Assembly: GCA_963978905.1 (NCBI GenBank)
Contig: OZ022257.1
Coordinates: forward strand, 22,093,774-22,157,773
From: Trichostrongylus colubriformis
Taxonomy: Eukaryota; Nematoda; Chromadorea; Rhabditida; Trichostrongylidae
Length of the DNA: 64,000 bases
Reading direction: 5' to 3'
In this document: positions 30,201 through 45,200 of the stretch, piece after piece
Position numbering within the stretch: position 1 is the stretch's first letter
Layout: each line of letters starts with the position of its first letter
Position numbers and translations under genes: made by a program
Notes under the pieces: generated by a model
What the model was told of the DNA's origin: nothing
Database searches by the model: none
What the model saw: the letters and a program-made list of their open reading frames with translations, nothing else

Positions 30201-33200
30201 GTAATGATAATGGCGTAATTGCAGCGAGCTGTGCAACCCTCTTCCAATTGAATCCGCACGAATGTGACATATACTTTCAGTGCGGATGCCATCACGATGC
30301 TTTCATACTTCGCGATTATGCACTTCTGCAACCTCGTGATTTCCTGTGTTGCACCTTCGCACGCGATTGTGTGACCTTGAAATTTGCGTGCGGAGCCGCA
30401 CTAGCGCACAATCGCAAAGTCGCAGAATCGCGAATCTGACGGCTCCGGCTCAAGATGGCGCCATTCTTGTTCATTTGGGCCGTAATGGCGCTAATGTAGC
30501 CGGAGAGAATCATTTTCCAGCTATCGTCATACAGCTGATGTTATCCTACAATCATCACTGGGAAAACTCACACATATACATATTAGGTTGATTCATAATA
30601 AATCGAACAGATGGTAGTGATGATTTCTAGAGATCATAACTCAGTAACGAATTAACGAAAATGGATGCGCGAGGTACCGTTGGAATGAGTATGAAAAGCT
30701 CTTCAAAGTACCGCAAAATAATCACTCCAAAGTAAATTCATTCCGCCACAATGGCGCACGATTTAAAGCGGTCCAGAGACCACATCCGCAACGTCATACT
30801 AAATATATCGCTATCTGGCCAGGAACCCGCGGATATCGGCAGACGTCTGATAGAAGTTCACAAGGAGCATGCCCCCGGCAGAAGTACACTGTAGTTGTAT
30901 CATTCGAAGTTTGCGTCAGGCGACTATTCCATCGAAGACGAAAACCGCGGTTGGTGGAGCGTACACGGCGTAGAGTACTGGGAGCTGCTCGATGAAGGTA
31001 CCACAGTATCCGCCGACGTCTACGTTCGTCAATTACGAGAATTGAAGGCCAATGTCCAAAGTTCGCTACGGCGGCGGTCACATGTCTACTTCCAGCACGA
31101 CAACGTGTCTACTTAAACAGACCGCACTTCGCAAGATCGACCAAGGCCGAGCTGCTGTCGTACAGTTGGACCGTACTTCTATACCCACCGTACTCCCCAG
31201 ACCTGGCCCCTTCAGATTTCCACCTTTTCTCCCACAGCCAACGCCACCTGGACGGCCAAGACTTCAAAACTCGCGACGAGGTGAAGGCGGCACTCGGCAA
31301 CTTCTTTGAGCTCCAGCTTCCGGCCTTCTGGAGCAAGGGCATCCATGATCTGCCTATACTGTGGCAGAAGGTCATCGATAAAGATGGAGTATATTTCAAG
31401 TGAATCCCTGTTGTCGTAAAAAAGTTGTACGACAATGATTAAAATTGGTCAATTTGTCCGATTTATTATGAATCAACCTAATATTTTCGCCTAAGCCTTA
31501 ACGCAGCAACAAGGTCCTATATAAGGCTTAGGCAAAACTACCGGGGGCACGTGGTGCCCCCTACTACATCAGCACCGTGTGGCACCGAACGGCGCCTTAA
31601 ACGGATGGCATATTCGTGATCAGCACCCCCAAATAACCTTCACAGACGAAGTTTTAACACGATGTTGCACCAACTTGGGGCAAATGCATGAAATTGGCGT
31701 CAACTCCAAAAGCGGCGTATTGGTGATCAGTACCCGGAATGACCCTCGTAATGCAGTTTCCAGTAAATGTGGTGAAAAAAAGTTGGCCCACCAATTTGGC
31801 GCGGGTGGCTCCTATCTGGCATCCGGCCCGAAAGCGGAGCTTGTATTCGTGACCAGCACTCCCACTGGCTTCTATGGCTGAAGTCTCAGCAAATTTCTTC
31901 GAACAACTCGAGCTGTTGTGGTACTGATAGTCGAGTAGTGCAAAAGGACCTGTACTCACCGGTATCACCTCCCTTTCGAGGAATTCGCGAACAAAGCAGA
32001 AATCGGTGACGTATCTTCCAATGAACACAAACAGTATATCACAGAGAAGATCGAGATCATTATTGTTGTGTCTTAAAAGGATTTATCGAAGAAGGACACC
32101 GAAATGTTTGAAAAAGCAATCACTTTTGTGTTACCTGTAGTGTCGGATGAAACAGTTCACCAAAAGCCTTGGAACCTTATACTTATGCTCTGTCATCATC
32201 TTGATCGACAATTCCAGTAGATCTTTATTGCACGGCGCATGAACAACATAACGACCTTTGAAATCAGCATTGTTCCACAACTGAAATGGGATGACGTTTA
32301 CGTCTGATCCATTCTTGTACACGTCAGAGCAGAACTTATGAATGCTACAACTTCCACAAAATTTGCACGACTAAAAAGCTACCTGTCTCAATTTGATGAC
32401 GAGGTCTTTGGCACTGGCAAACCACTGAACATTTCTTCTTGAAACAGCATCAATTATATGTAAGCAGAGCATTTCACGCTCCATGATATCCGACTCGTTC
32501 TGCTGCGCAGGAGATGGTTCTGTCCATTCACCAGAAGCGTTCTGCAATTCCAATGAGTACCCAGATTGCAAGTCTGTTATCCCCTGGGAGGCAAGGACGA
32601 CAACACGAGAGTTTATGACAGTGAATATGCTTACTGAACTTTACAAGCCCAATGAGACGATTCTGAACGTGGAAGAAGGGTACCATAAGCTGCCTTCAGT
32701 TCACAGTGCTGACACCCGCAGGACGAATGGGCAGAGGTACATAGGGCGCGATACCTTTAAGGATCCGCGCATATTTCAAACAATTCAAAATAGCGCAGGC
32801 TTTGAGTGATTTTCAACACAGAATCCCACGCTGAGCTTGGAAATGGAAAGTATACTTGCTTCCGCTACTTTGAATATGACGCCGTCATTGCGGCTAAGCA
32901 GCGCTTCTAACCATTTTCTGTCCTCCGCCCGGACGTCGAAAATTGACGTCTTTGGTCTACGACACTTGGTTGGTACAATTCAAAACCAATGGTGCCGACA
33001 TACGTACCATGACTCTATTTTCCAGCAAGTTCGCGAAATACGATGAATCCTGCATGAGCAGATTTCGAATTGGAGAGCATTCGTCGTCTTTGATGAGTTT
33101 TCTCAGAAACGCTCGCCGACATGGCATCGAAAGCGATTCCTCAGATAAAAAGAAAGCCATTGATTCCTGAGCATAGCGTGACAACAATGTTGCCAGAGGT

Positions 33201-36200
33201 GGAAGCCAAGCATCGTATGCCTGAACTCACAACAGAAGATCAACCAATCATTCAAACAGTGAATAGACTAGGTGAAATCAGCATTCAAGGTTGGTGCATA
33301 AGGTTCGCGACAAGTACGCCTTTTTTCGAGAGTTTATTACTTTGATGGAACCAGAAGGGTTTCGAAGAAAGAGGAAGATGCAAAGAAATGATCATTTGTG
33401 ATGAACATTTAGGGTTAGGAGAGATAATGTGAGGAAAAACGCGGATTCAGCAGCGTGACGCTGTGATGTGTATTTGCATCACATTCGCATCACTTCAAAC
33501 TGCACACACTGACTTCCCGAGTTGTCCGCTGTAGAGATGCCATTTGTTGTCTCGTAGAGTGTATTTCATTAACTCATGATGATATGAAATAAGTGAACCA
33601 GCACACAGCAACAAACAAAACAATCAAATGAAGAGTAAGCGTGATAAAAAGAAGTGTGATTACAATAAAAACCTAAAGAATTCACTTTCGACGTTTTGAG
33701 CTTTCAAAACATACTTTAGGCCATTCCTGGAATATGGCAGCGGTATTTGATCCACTTAAGGTAAAGCTGATCAAAATTTAGAAAAGGGAACAAAACAGTT
33801 CTACAAGGAAAGTTTTCGTGAGGGCAATCGGGTCTAACTATGATCGGATACCCAGCGTCAAAACGCGCAACCCAGCCTCGGCCTTGAGACACTAACTCCC
33901 ATGTGGAAATAATCGACTTCATTACGTTTTTTGAAATAAGGTGCGGTCATTCTACGCTAAAATCTAACAGCTTTCTGACAATTAGGGAGTAAAGGACAAA
34001 AACCGTAGTTAAGTCGAATATTATATACAGAGGCAGTTCCATGGAAATTTCCGCTCGCCGTGCTTAACACAATATCAGACACCACTTCTTTGTGAACGGA
34101 AGCACACACTTTGACAGACTGCTCAGGTTAGGAGTGTCCCAAGCAAATCGAGTTCATTTAAAGCAACACTGTACAAGCACCTAAGGTTAGGGTATATCGT
34201 AGGGTTCATTTTCGATGCAATCGTTTGCTTTGTACTGTACTGTGCTGTTCAATTCACTCATTTGAATCGATTTTGTTCTAGGTTTGTCATCTGATTCTTG
34301 CCGCATGGACTCAGGCTCGTGCAATAAACAATTACAATTACAATTCTCCTATGTGTATAGTAGGTGTTACTGCCGCCTATCGTATCGCGCGCCTATCTTC
34401 TGATCCACTTTCAAACCTCCACGAATATCATTCCCTTCACTGGACGTTGAACCACCTGTAGGTAGGTGAACAACAAGGCTCGTGTTTCCTAATCCCTAAG
34501 CGGCGAGCACTAAATTGTGATAGGTAGCAATCTCAGTTACCGTAGCACAATTATCAGCAGCTGCTCTCTCGACTATGGATTTTGTAGACACTTGAAAAAC
34601 TACGTGGTCAGTTATGGGGTTTTCAATTTGACAATATTCTTTCTACAAATGAGCGAGACCACCTCCTATACATCTGTAAAAATATAGAAGTACGCTCTGA
34701 GTCACTGTAGTAATTGATTCTCGGTAAACATCAGAAGCAGCGATATCACAAGAAATTTGGAAGTGCTGCTAGACTTATGCACCAACCTAAAACTAGGTAA
34801 ATGGGGCGAAAACAAAAGATAATGTTGGAAACTAACACTTGTGCAATAATGATGGTCGAAATAGGCAATGAAAGCGGTGATATCCATGACTAGTTTGGTG
34901 ACAGATGAATCCTCAAGAAGCAGTAACAGACGCACAGTCTGAGTTATTGCTTCCACATCTTGACCGTCAAGTCGTGGAGCTGATGATGGAGATGACTCGA
35001 GCGGAAAGCGGGTGACGTGCCCACAAATGTAGTTCTGAAATCTCCATAATAAACATGATACCCAAAGGTGGGTCCAACACTCACCACCAAATTGGTCGCT
35101 AAGGCTATGTCAAACAGGGAAGTATTCAAACGGATCAGACGATAAAGTTGAGGGACCGTGGTAGAGTTGAGATTTTCATTTTGCGGTTTACGGAAAAGCT
35201 CAAACACGTGCTCTCCCACTTTCTGCACACAGCTCGCGTCAACTGGTGAAATCTGGAAAACTTCTCGATTATTTAACCCATAAATAGATTGGGCAGCACC
35301 CCAGTACCTGCAAAAGAGCTTCTTCGGCTGCTTTAACTACAGATGGTATTGGACAGAGAACCATTTCTATGGTTACGCAAGCGATCTTCTCAAGGGTTAC
35401 ACAATCTTCTTCTACAGTTGCAACAGATGAAGACGTGTCCATTTTCTGAGTATCGGCACTCTCGAACTGCAGTATAAGGGCTTTGTACAAAGTTACCAAA
35501 GTTTCTGAAAGAATGTGGGTGATTGCCTAGATTTGTTGGTCGAACAGCTGTACCAACATTATAAAAACAGTAAACCAAAACACCAACTGGTAGAGAGGAT
35601 TTTGTAGTATTCAGCTTTTTCACTCATCGTATAAGGTGGAAGAAAATGAGCTGGGCAGCCATCCATAGATTTGAAAAGATTGCTGAAAATTGCGTCTGCA
35701 ATCTTAACCAAACTTGGCAACCCTTCGAGGCAGGAGAAAAGGCCTACTTACAGCTCAAGCATTTCATTGACAGGCATCTGGCACACATTGATAAGCTCTT
35801 TAGCAAAGTTTTGAGTTCTGTTCGATTCAATCGAAATGTCGATGAGGGGCGGCTGGCATGTGAAGATCGTGCACAACGCTTCCAAACTCCCACAGCGATC
35901 AAGCAGAGCCATCACATTGAATTCGGTCATTGCGCGCTCTGGAAATTATAACTAAAACAATACAGAACGTAACAGAGCAATCTGAATATGCCGCTTGTAT
36001 AAAAGCCAGATTCATATGTACTGATAAAGGCTTGTGTGACAGCGCACCAGACACAAGCAGTTGCACTAGACACAATCAGTCGAACGAGTTTTAGCTTATC
36101 ACATCTGCACACACGAAGCCCTTATATCGTGCCAAAACGTTAATTGTATAAAGTCTAAGCGTTTCATTCAAGTAGGATATTTTTCATCATAAACTGCTTC

Positions 36201-39200
36201 GTGTGTGTACTCTTTGGCTTTCGAAATAAAGCCCGTCCTACGCGAAATCTAATGACAATGGCGTCAGTTCGAGAATTTTTCTACATGTCGCCAGCAGGCA
36301 GCTCGACCACTATAGCGCTGCAGCTCCTAGGTGAAGCACGCTAGGCTCGCAATAGCTCCCCAAAGGGAGCTTTTCAATGCGAGTTCTCCACACATTATCA
36401 TTTCATATCTTGCCCTTTTCATTACGGAGAACGATGGTTCCAAGTATTTTTTTTTCTGCCCCTTTACAGTGTCTTTAAAGATTGGTGAGTGACCCATCAA
36501 CAAAGTAGAAGCCTCACTGACAAGCGTGTCAATATTTCAAACAAACAGAAACTCCATAATTGACACTCACAGCGACAGCGCCAAAAAAGGAAGCAAACCT
36601 GCAAGGCAGGCTCAATTGATCCACCCTTCACACTTCCTAAGCACGACTGAAGAGCCTTACTTTCGCACAACAAAACAGCATGTGGCTGCCCCCCTCATGA
36701 CTCGATGGTATTATCTACTGAAGGGATGTTGGCACTTATAAGCACACGAGATAGGCAATGATCAGCCCTTGCCTTTTAATAAAGAGATTATGAAGACCAA
36801 TGGGCGATTTCACTGTTTCTATAGTAAAGTCCACATCAGCTTGTGCGTGTGATTTCCAACGATATCAGACCGCAGTCTGCAGGAATGCTGGGTTCGATCG
36901 ATTTTAATCCGCGCTTTCTGACATCAAAGAATTTATTTGTAATGAATGCCTGGAACTGGTCTATAGATGTTGTGTCTCTAAAACGGAAAATCGGGACTGA
37001 AGCGACTCTGCTCGCTACTGAACAATTAATTTGATCATGCTGTGCCTATAACTTTTCCTTCGCATGCGCGTAACAAAAAAAAAAAATAATAAGAAAATGG
37101 GAAAATGTAATGAAAGTGAGCGCAATGTTTTCTGATCATATAGGTTTTCGGGAGAAAACCTGGAGATGTCGCGAAAACTTACCAATGTGTGGTAAGAACA
37201 CCTCTCGATAAGTATACAACAATGCAGACAGGGATATACATAGAATCTCCGCACAAGTATTCAACATGGCTAACGTCTGAAAGTGCCTAGATTCAGAAAA
37301 AAATATGACATGGAGAACATTACATAACCACAGTGATACGGACATGTTCCCACTTTCACTAAAATTTCGAAAAAAAAACTTGAATTCACAGGGGAGCAAT
37401 TCCTATAAGATACTTAAAGGAATCGTCCACGGAAAATGAGTTTTTGTGTTACCCATATGTTTATGTTGTATTTGCCCAATGTTGGCCTCATGCAAAATTT
37501 CACGCGAAAAAATTTGAATCTGGCTGAGATACAGCACTACAAAGTGCGGTCCCAGTGGGCGGGGCCTCCGAGTAAAAGACTCGTCCGCCGCTGGGGACGG
37601 AGAGTAGGACGGTTTACGTAACCTTCTGTTCCTACAATGCGTCTCCGACCACGGCGGACGCGGTACGAGGCTTTTACACGGAGGCCCCGCCCACTGGGAC
37701 CGCACTTTGTGGTGCTGTATCTCAGCCAGATTCACATTTTTTCGCGTGAAACTTTGCATGAGGCCAACATTAGGCAAATACAACATAAATACATGGGTAA
37801 CACAAAAACTCATTTTCCGTGGACGATTCCTTTAAGTTTAACAAGATAAACTATAACGAGTAATTCTGTACAATGGGCCAGCACTCGGGAGGTATAGCGT
37901 TTACTTTAAGGCACCCTCGTTATGATCAGGCTTGAGTGACTGTTCAATCTGTCTTTTTCCGGCCGCCGCCGCGATGATTACCCCTCAAACCCACTCTGCT
38001 CATGGCCACCTGAGCTATGCGTTGGAGCTGGTGCAGCGCCGTCATGGAGCGTGTGGCAGCGCAAAAAGGGTGCACATGGATAGTCACCCACGGATCTGCT
38101 GTTCAAACATGATAGGTAGACTAGTCCTATTGCTTGTCTTTATCCTATAGAACTACGAGTTGCCACCCTACCAACCTCCACCTCATTGTCAGTAACCAAA
38201 AAGGGAAAAAAGAAAGCTGTTAAATTCACCTTCTGCCGCACGTGTTGATTTCCGCTGAATAGATGACCTGCAGTACAATTTATAATCACGGCCACTTTTG
38301 AATCGCTGACACCACAGCCCTTAACCAAGAGATTATTCGGCATGCAGTTAAAAAACAACCCAACACTTCAAATGCAGAAAATGACCAACGGTAAGACATC
38401 GCCTTTGCAATTTTTCAATAGCTCCTACAGCCATATCCACAGCACCGCAAGATACCTGATCAGTCATACCAACGAGAACCTGAAATCAGATAAACCTGAC
38501 ACTCCACAATAACTGACAAAAACTCAAAATGACGAGGAAAAATACCTCTATCAAGCTTTCCATGAAGCCGCTCATGTTGGTTAGAACTACAGAATCTGGG
38601 TAATTCTCTATGAAATACATCAATCCACTCGCTCCTCCCAGTCTGACAAACCACGATGAGGCATAGCACAATGAACTCACACTCTCTATCAAATAGCGCA
38701 CAAATGGTATTCGTGGCATCTGGAATAGCCCACTTGCAGAAAGTAGGATATTTTTGAATTACTACAGGAGAAAAAAAATTAAAAGTTACCACTTCCAAGT
38801 CCGGTATCACCACTCGACACACATCATTTATGTGCCGCAGTCCCACAATAGCAGATTGGCAGAAATCCTTGGTCGAGTCGGAGAGGGCTGTCACAATCGC
38901 ATCTACCAGAATCCCACCATCCATGCACTGAGCAGGATGGTCCAGAGACATGAGAGCTGCTCTGCCTACAATCAGTTCACAGTAGTTCTCATTTCTCGGA
39001 TACTTTCAGAACTCATTACACGCTCGCTTATGCTACGGAATCCGCGTTTTACCGTTTTATTGTTTCCATCAAATTCAGTTATACGATCCTATTTCAATTT
39101 TGATTGGTATTCCATGAATGAAGTAATGCTCTGAGTGCTCTATCCGAGAAACATAGTCGCTTTCAGCGTATCTCCCATCTGATCTGTAGTCATACCAACC

Positions 39201-42200
39201 ACTCAAGTCATGTTTATATGGGATACACTAACCCTCTCAGTCCTCGGTGAGACGGTTGCCACAGCTGAATTCGGAGCGCTAATTACTGGCGCAGCATATA
39301 TGCCAGTGGGCTTCACACGGCTTTTGACTTCCGAATTTTGCCTAGCAATCGAAATTTTGTTCGTGTGTTGTTTACTCACATGCATCCGTGTACAAAAGCA
39401 GCGAATCGCGCTGGCATCAACAGCGGCTCGCTAGGCGTCAATTATTGTCGATTGATGTCAAAGTATATGCCATCAAGTTATAAAGTGTTATAAGGACTCA
39501 TAAGGTGTTATAAAGAAGCGCAGTGTAGTAAGATGTTAATGAAGTTTGCTCTTCGGCTACTTTTGAGCATACGTTTGGCACTCCTTACAGCTTCCAATTT
39601 CTTAGTGTATAGACGAAAAAGCACCAAGTTTTGCCTCAGTGTATTCATGAGCTTACAAGTAATGAGCAATCGAAAGAAAAGGTTTTGGGAGAAAAACATG
39701 CAAGAGCAAAGGATTTCCGATTTTTCACACCTATTGGAAGTGTTCCTAATAATCAGAAGTCACAAAATCGGAACCTATTCTAAGCTTTGAAATACTACGG
39801 CTCAAAAATTCATGTTGTAATGCTGGAGTAAAGAACTCAATGGAGAGCGCACCCCTTAGGATCGGAACTTCGCATTCATCTTCAATAAAATTTCGTGTGA
39901 AAAGTAATCTAAATCTCATTCACCAGTGAATTCCAACAGCGCTTGTAACGTCAAATAGCGAACGGTGGTGTTGAAGAACTTGATGTACTTGCTTCGAAGA
40001 TCCTTGCCAACAATTCCACCTCAAGTAAGTTTATGTTCGAAGATCCAACAAACGCATTCTTAATGAATACCACTCACAGAACAATATCATAAGAGCATCC
40101 GAATGTACGGCACGATCTCCTTCACGAGCACAGCGAAAAACGGTGCAGCTATCAGGAGCGTTTTCGAGCCGCTAAACTACTGATTTCTTCCTTTTTTCAT
40201 CATATAACAGAAATACAGACGACGGTGTACCTTGAACTGCTCCATAAAACGGTCCTTCAGCCCAATCTCCCATTTTTCGGAAAAGTCCAACGGAGCAAAG
40301 CTGCTCAAAAGAACTGAGCGAGACAACTAAATATTTCTACATTGGAGATCAGTAACAACAAAAAACCACTCTTTCTGCCCAAGGCTGCATCACTGTCGGA
40401 TATACAGTGCTTGCTGCGTTGCAAGCAAATAAGGAATCAATAGAACCCACCTCCATTGCGTACTGACGAACCTGTGCAGAGTAGTGTTGATGAGATGGAT
40501 CAAGCCTGAGGTATTTTGAAGTAATCACGTTATCAAATACATTAGTTATTTGAGTTCCAAAAAATGCAGTCTACCTCATTTGCTTCAGCGCTGTCCTAAC
40601 AATCTCGGTGAGAGCTAAATCGCCATAGATGGTTGAGAAAAAAGTTTGCGCTGAGTTTGGTCGATCAAATGCCACACGAATAGTGAACGGAGGTTCGTCG
40701 CCCTTTGGATGGAATTTCAAACTCTAGAAATAGCACATTCGAAAGCTCACATGTACTCGCACACGAAGAAACGAACCACTAAAGTGCAGTTCAGAACAGA
40801 TGAACATAATCCTAAGGCATACCGGAGGTTCTGTGAACATGTTGCGATTGGCACCACCAAACTTCCCGAGAACACGAACTGCTGTCGCCACCGATTGAGG
40901 TTCCACGGATTTTCCAACAATTTTGTACAGCCCTAATTAACAACATACTTCACATTTCATTTCCATGGACATATGATACACTCACTCTCTACACTCCTCC
41001 AGTTTCAACTACTGAAGGGAGATGAACAGAGGTCTTATTGAGAGATCCTCTGCAAATCATCCTTCCAAATCCCTTAACCGATGGAGTTCGCACACCATCT
41101 CGCTCAAGCACTGTCCACAATTCGAACTACCAATTTTAAAGGCACCTTATGGATAATTTTGGTACAAAGGTGTTCAGAAGACATAGTGCGTAAAAGAACG
41201 CATGGATTCAAAGAGACCAGGTGAGGATCAACTGTCGATGGAAGAAGAGCACCCTGTCGTGTGTACGATCGTGGGGGTGGAGCGAGTGACCGAACAACGG
41301 TAGGGGGGGGGGGACAAAAGACGATTTGGGTTGACCGTTGACCCAACCCCATCAGTAACGAAGTGGGCACTACAGGGAAGTGCCAAAAAAAGATTCTTCG
41401 CGGCTTCCTGAGCAAAACAGAGGGTAGCGAAAGAGATAAAAGTTTTGAGCAAAATATCCCTACAATGTTCCTCTAGAAGAAAGAGCAAGCTGAGGCTTAC
41501 CACTCGCCGTCACGGAAGTGTGAGCCTTATCGGCACAGTCGGTCTTTAGAGCACCTACGGCAACAGGGTCCGCCTTGAACACCAGAGCCAGCTTCCGTGG
41601 TGGACCTTTTGTGGGAAGTTTCCTAAGAACTGACCTCTCGGTATGGAAGTCACAGGACTCTCGCTGCGTGGACAACGCTGCCATTATCCGGAGTGCCACT
41701 CTTCATGCCTCTAACCCGCCTCCGGAGGGGTTCCAATGGTAATGGCACGTTCTGGTTCTTGGAAACGAAGAGTGTTGGGAACCAGGACAAACGGATTGTT
41801 CAAGAACACCACCCGATATGAAACACCTCAGGTACGCAGAGTGAAGGAACCTCAGCAAGTTTGTGAACGAGGATGATGGAATCTCGGATTCCGCCGAGTT
41901 CAGGAGAGATATCATGTTCACTCGGTAGAGAGACCCGATGCAGCTCGTGCAAATGGCTGTTACGTAGTTAAGTGATAGTGTGAGGTCTGTGCTTGAATTT
42001 GGAGATGGCAATACCTCGCCGGAATCAGCAGAATTCGACTGAAATAGGGTTGAAAGTTGAGGAAATAAAATGACCCTTCTTGGCATCCTCATATATCACG
42101 TCATCGATAAGAATCAATGGAATCAGAGGATACTGTTTCACGAGTTTTCGGCCGTTTCGTTTCGTCTTCCTCCAGTACGACACTACTCAGCAATTTTAAT

Positions 42201-45200
42201 TTCACACATATCTTTCAAACTGCCTACCCCTAATAGCACTTTTCGAAAATCTGACAGTTCGACTTCGTTCGATCGTACCTGCACTCGTTCGCTGATCAAC
42301 GAAGCAAAATAGAAAGAAATAAACAGCTTAACGACCTTGCATCATTCCTCCGCGTACAGGTGAGAAATTGTCGAATAAGAAATCGGGCTGCAGGTTATCT
42401 ACACATAGCTCGAGTGTACGCAAGCCTAAAAGATGACTTTTACATTAAAGGCAGCATTAGGGGGGGGGGGTGTAGGTTGGGACACACGAATCTAGGCCGT
42501 GACCCTGTAACAGCCTGTGGCCTTTGACCTAAGCCTTAAATAATTCAGACAATTTGTTCATGTAAATCGTGTCCTCCTTGCAAGTCTGTTCCGTTGTATA
42601 GTCAAATTGTCTGAATTATTCATGCCGGAGGGCAAAGGCCACAGGCTGTCACAGGGTCACGGCCTAGATTCGTGTGTCCCAACCGTCACCCCATTAGGGG
42701 AAAGTCGGACGAAAAGTGAAAGAAGTAGTGCATATGAAAGTCGAGATGCCTAGTAACAGGACAGTGGAGAAAAACGGATAAGAATGGTCAAAAACCCAAG
42801 AAATAGGACCCCCTTCCCACCGTTGGTTCTAGGCGCGGACGACCTTCCCGTCAAGGACGGGCAGTCTGATCTAGTTTTCCATTGGCATGTTGCCAAGTAA
42901 ACACAAGGGAGTGTTTGGAAATACGACAGCATCTACTTTTCGGGGTGAGCTTCAAGCTGAAACTGCGAAAGCGCGCCGCAAAACCTTCGATCCTGCCGCA
43001 TCTCCTTGACCGCTGCCACCCCAGTCAATCGGGAATTACGTCATCGGGAGGCGGAATCGACAAATCAAAGAGGCGGAACAGACAAGCGGTTGCGCGTTTT
43101 GTGGCGTTTCTACAGCTCAGAGGTGCGCTTTTTCGCAGGGATTTCGCCACAGATAGCCTTCTTAGGCCCAGGACTACCATGTGAGTGACTTCTTGTAGGG
43201 ATTTCTCCATTACCGCATTACCCCTAATGCTGTCTTTAAATACGTGAGTGTGTCAGTCGCACAAACCAACCTTGCTGAACCAAATTTGGCCCGCCATTGA
43301 GTGCACACACCAACGGTTCCATCAGCAGTGGCAAATGTGGAAGTAATGTTGACAACCTTACAGGTACTGTCAGACATAACTCGACGAATAGTTCCCGCAT
43401 CATTTGTCGATGATCACACCACTGTCGAAAATGAATACTGTAGGAACTTCGGGATTTTACCAGAGCTATTCGAATACCTGCAGCTTATTGAAAAACAGCA
43501 TCAAATCTGGCAGGAGAGGGAGAAACTGCGAATAGAGAATATCATGAAGGCCACCACCAATTGATCTGAACAGTGCACGAAGGAGCATAAAATAATTAAT
43601 CGGATCTCGTGCACTCAGCGCATATTCCATCGATTTACGGATGAGTTCAGGTAGATACGGCTAGAAGAAAACACCATTTGAGTAAAACAAAAGGAACAGA
43701 CTTGGAAGTATAAATTATAAACTTGGAAGAAAAAACGCAGAACAGACTTTGAGCATGATCTCTCCATCAGGGCTGGCTGAATTTTGACAGCCAATCGCAG
43801 AGAAGATAATTTTGAATAATTTAACATACAGTGTTGAGACGTCATTCATCACTAAATAACCGCTTATGAACAGACAAGTGACATATTGGTTTCCTCTATG
43901 ATATGAGATCCACAAGCCGACACCACCTGCTAAACACGGCAGTCGATCCATGAGATACTTAACAATTATGCATCCAAATCGGAAGGAAACATCCGCACGA
44001 ACCAAGAAAGCATTACATGCCAGTTGCAAAGGCAGATTTCTAAAAAAAAAATGTAATAAACAACCGAAAACCTGCGGTAATTCATTGATAAGTTCGAAAT
44101 GATTGCCTTTCGGACAAATGAGCGTTATAGTAGACAGCATTGCATCACAATATTACGTCGGACAAGAAAATTACCACCGTTTTGCGCACTACGTATTTTC
44201 TTGTTGTTTTCAGTAGCACCTCCCGGGATTTCGTAGACTACTTAGTTAGCATTTCCGTAGGAAAATCCTGCTCATTCTGTGTGCAAAGCCTTAGCTCGTT
44301 TCTCCGAATGAACGCTGTCATTCTGTTACCACTGTGCCGCTATCTAGTTGGATGGCGCACATTACTGCGCGCATCTCACGACGGGTGTCACTGATTCGAT
44401 CGGTGTGCTGCTTTCTGTAAACTCGGTACCCACTTATTGGAGTGAGTCGTTGCTCTTTCGCGGTCCTCAACACACCCGAAAATTTCGATAGATAGTCCCT
44501 GGTTCCATTAAATTTTCATCACTTCAGCATTACCCATCCGTTAGAGTGATCCTTTGCGGCCTTCTACACAAAAATCGAGAATTTCGATTGATATCAATCG
44601 ATGATCCTCGTATTCTATGAAACTTGCACTGTCCAGCTGCGTTCACCTACTGATGTGGCCCAGAAGCCGTTTCTTTCTCCTTATAAATGGTAGGATTTCC
44701 TACTCCCAACACTATCTCACATTGTATGTGCACTTTTTAATTTTGGCTCAGCCCACCACGAAGCATCCCTGTTTCTTGAGAGCAGCACTTGTCTCTTACT
44801 TTTACTAATCTTTTCTCCCTCACCCATGCTTTCGGAACCACACTAGGAACTTTTGCCTACGCTCCGTCCACCAAGGCACAGGTTAAGCTCACCACTTAAA
44901 CGCATTTCCTTTCCATGACGCGCTACTACTGACCACTACCACTTTTCGCTAGGTTTCTAAACCACTCTTGAATCAAAGTGCAGTTCTACACAGAGCATCA
45001 ACCGATTGATTTTCGACCAATTGCACTCACCTTGCCATGCGTACCACAAAAAAGTCCATATATTTAGTGAATATTTCACCAAAAACGTCCAAGTCTAACA
45101 TTGTGAACTAAAATGAGATACAGGCTATGTCTCCATGCCTTCATTTCAAATATAATAAGTATTACCAAATATGCTAATGCATCCAAAGCGTCTTTTTCCT

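Noticed and set aside
33716..33922. Minus-strand ORF in intron 41
   Set aside because: Not TRRAP-like, no acceptor at its start; exons 41 and 42 already join in phase.
37436..37849. Several ORFs on both strands with near-identical peptides
   Set aside because: They come from the two arms of the TTAA fold-back element; the same peptides appear at 14115-14558 and 55409-55909.
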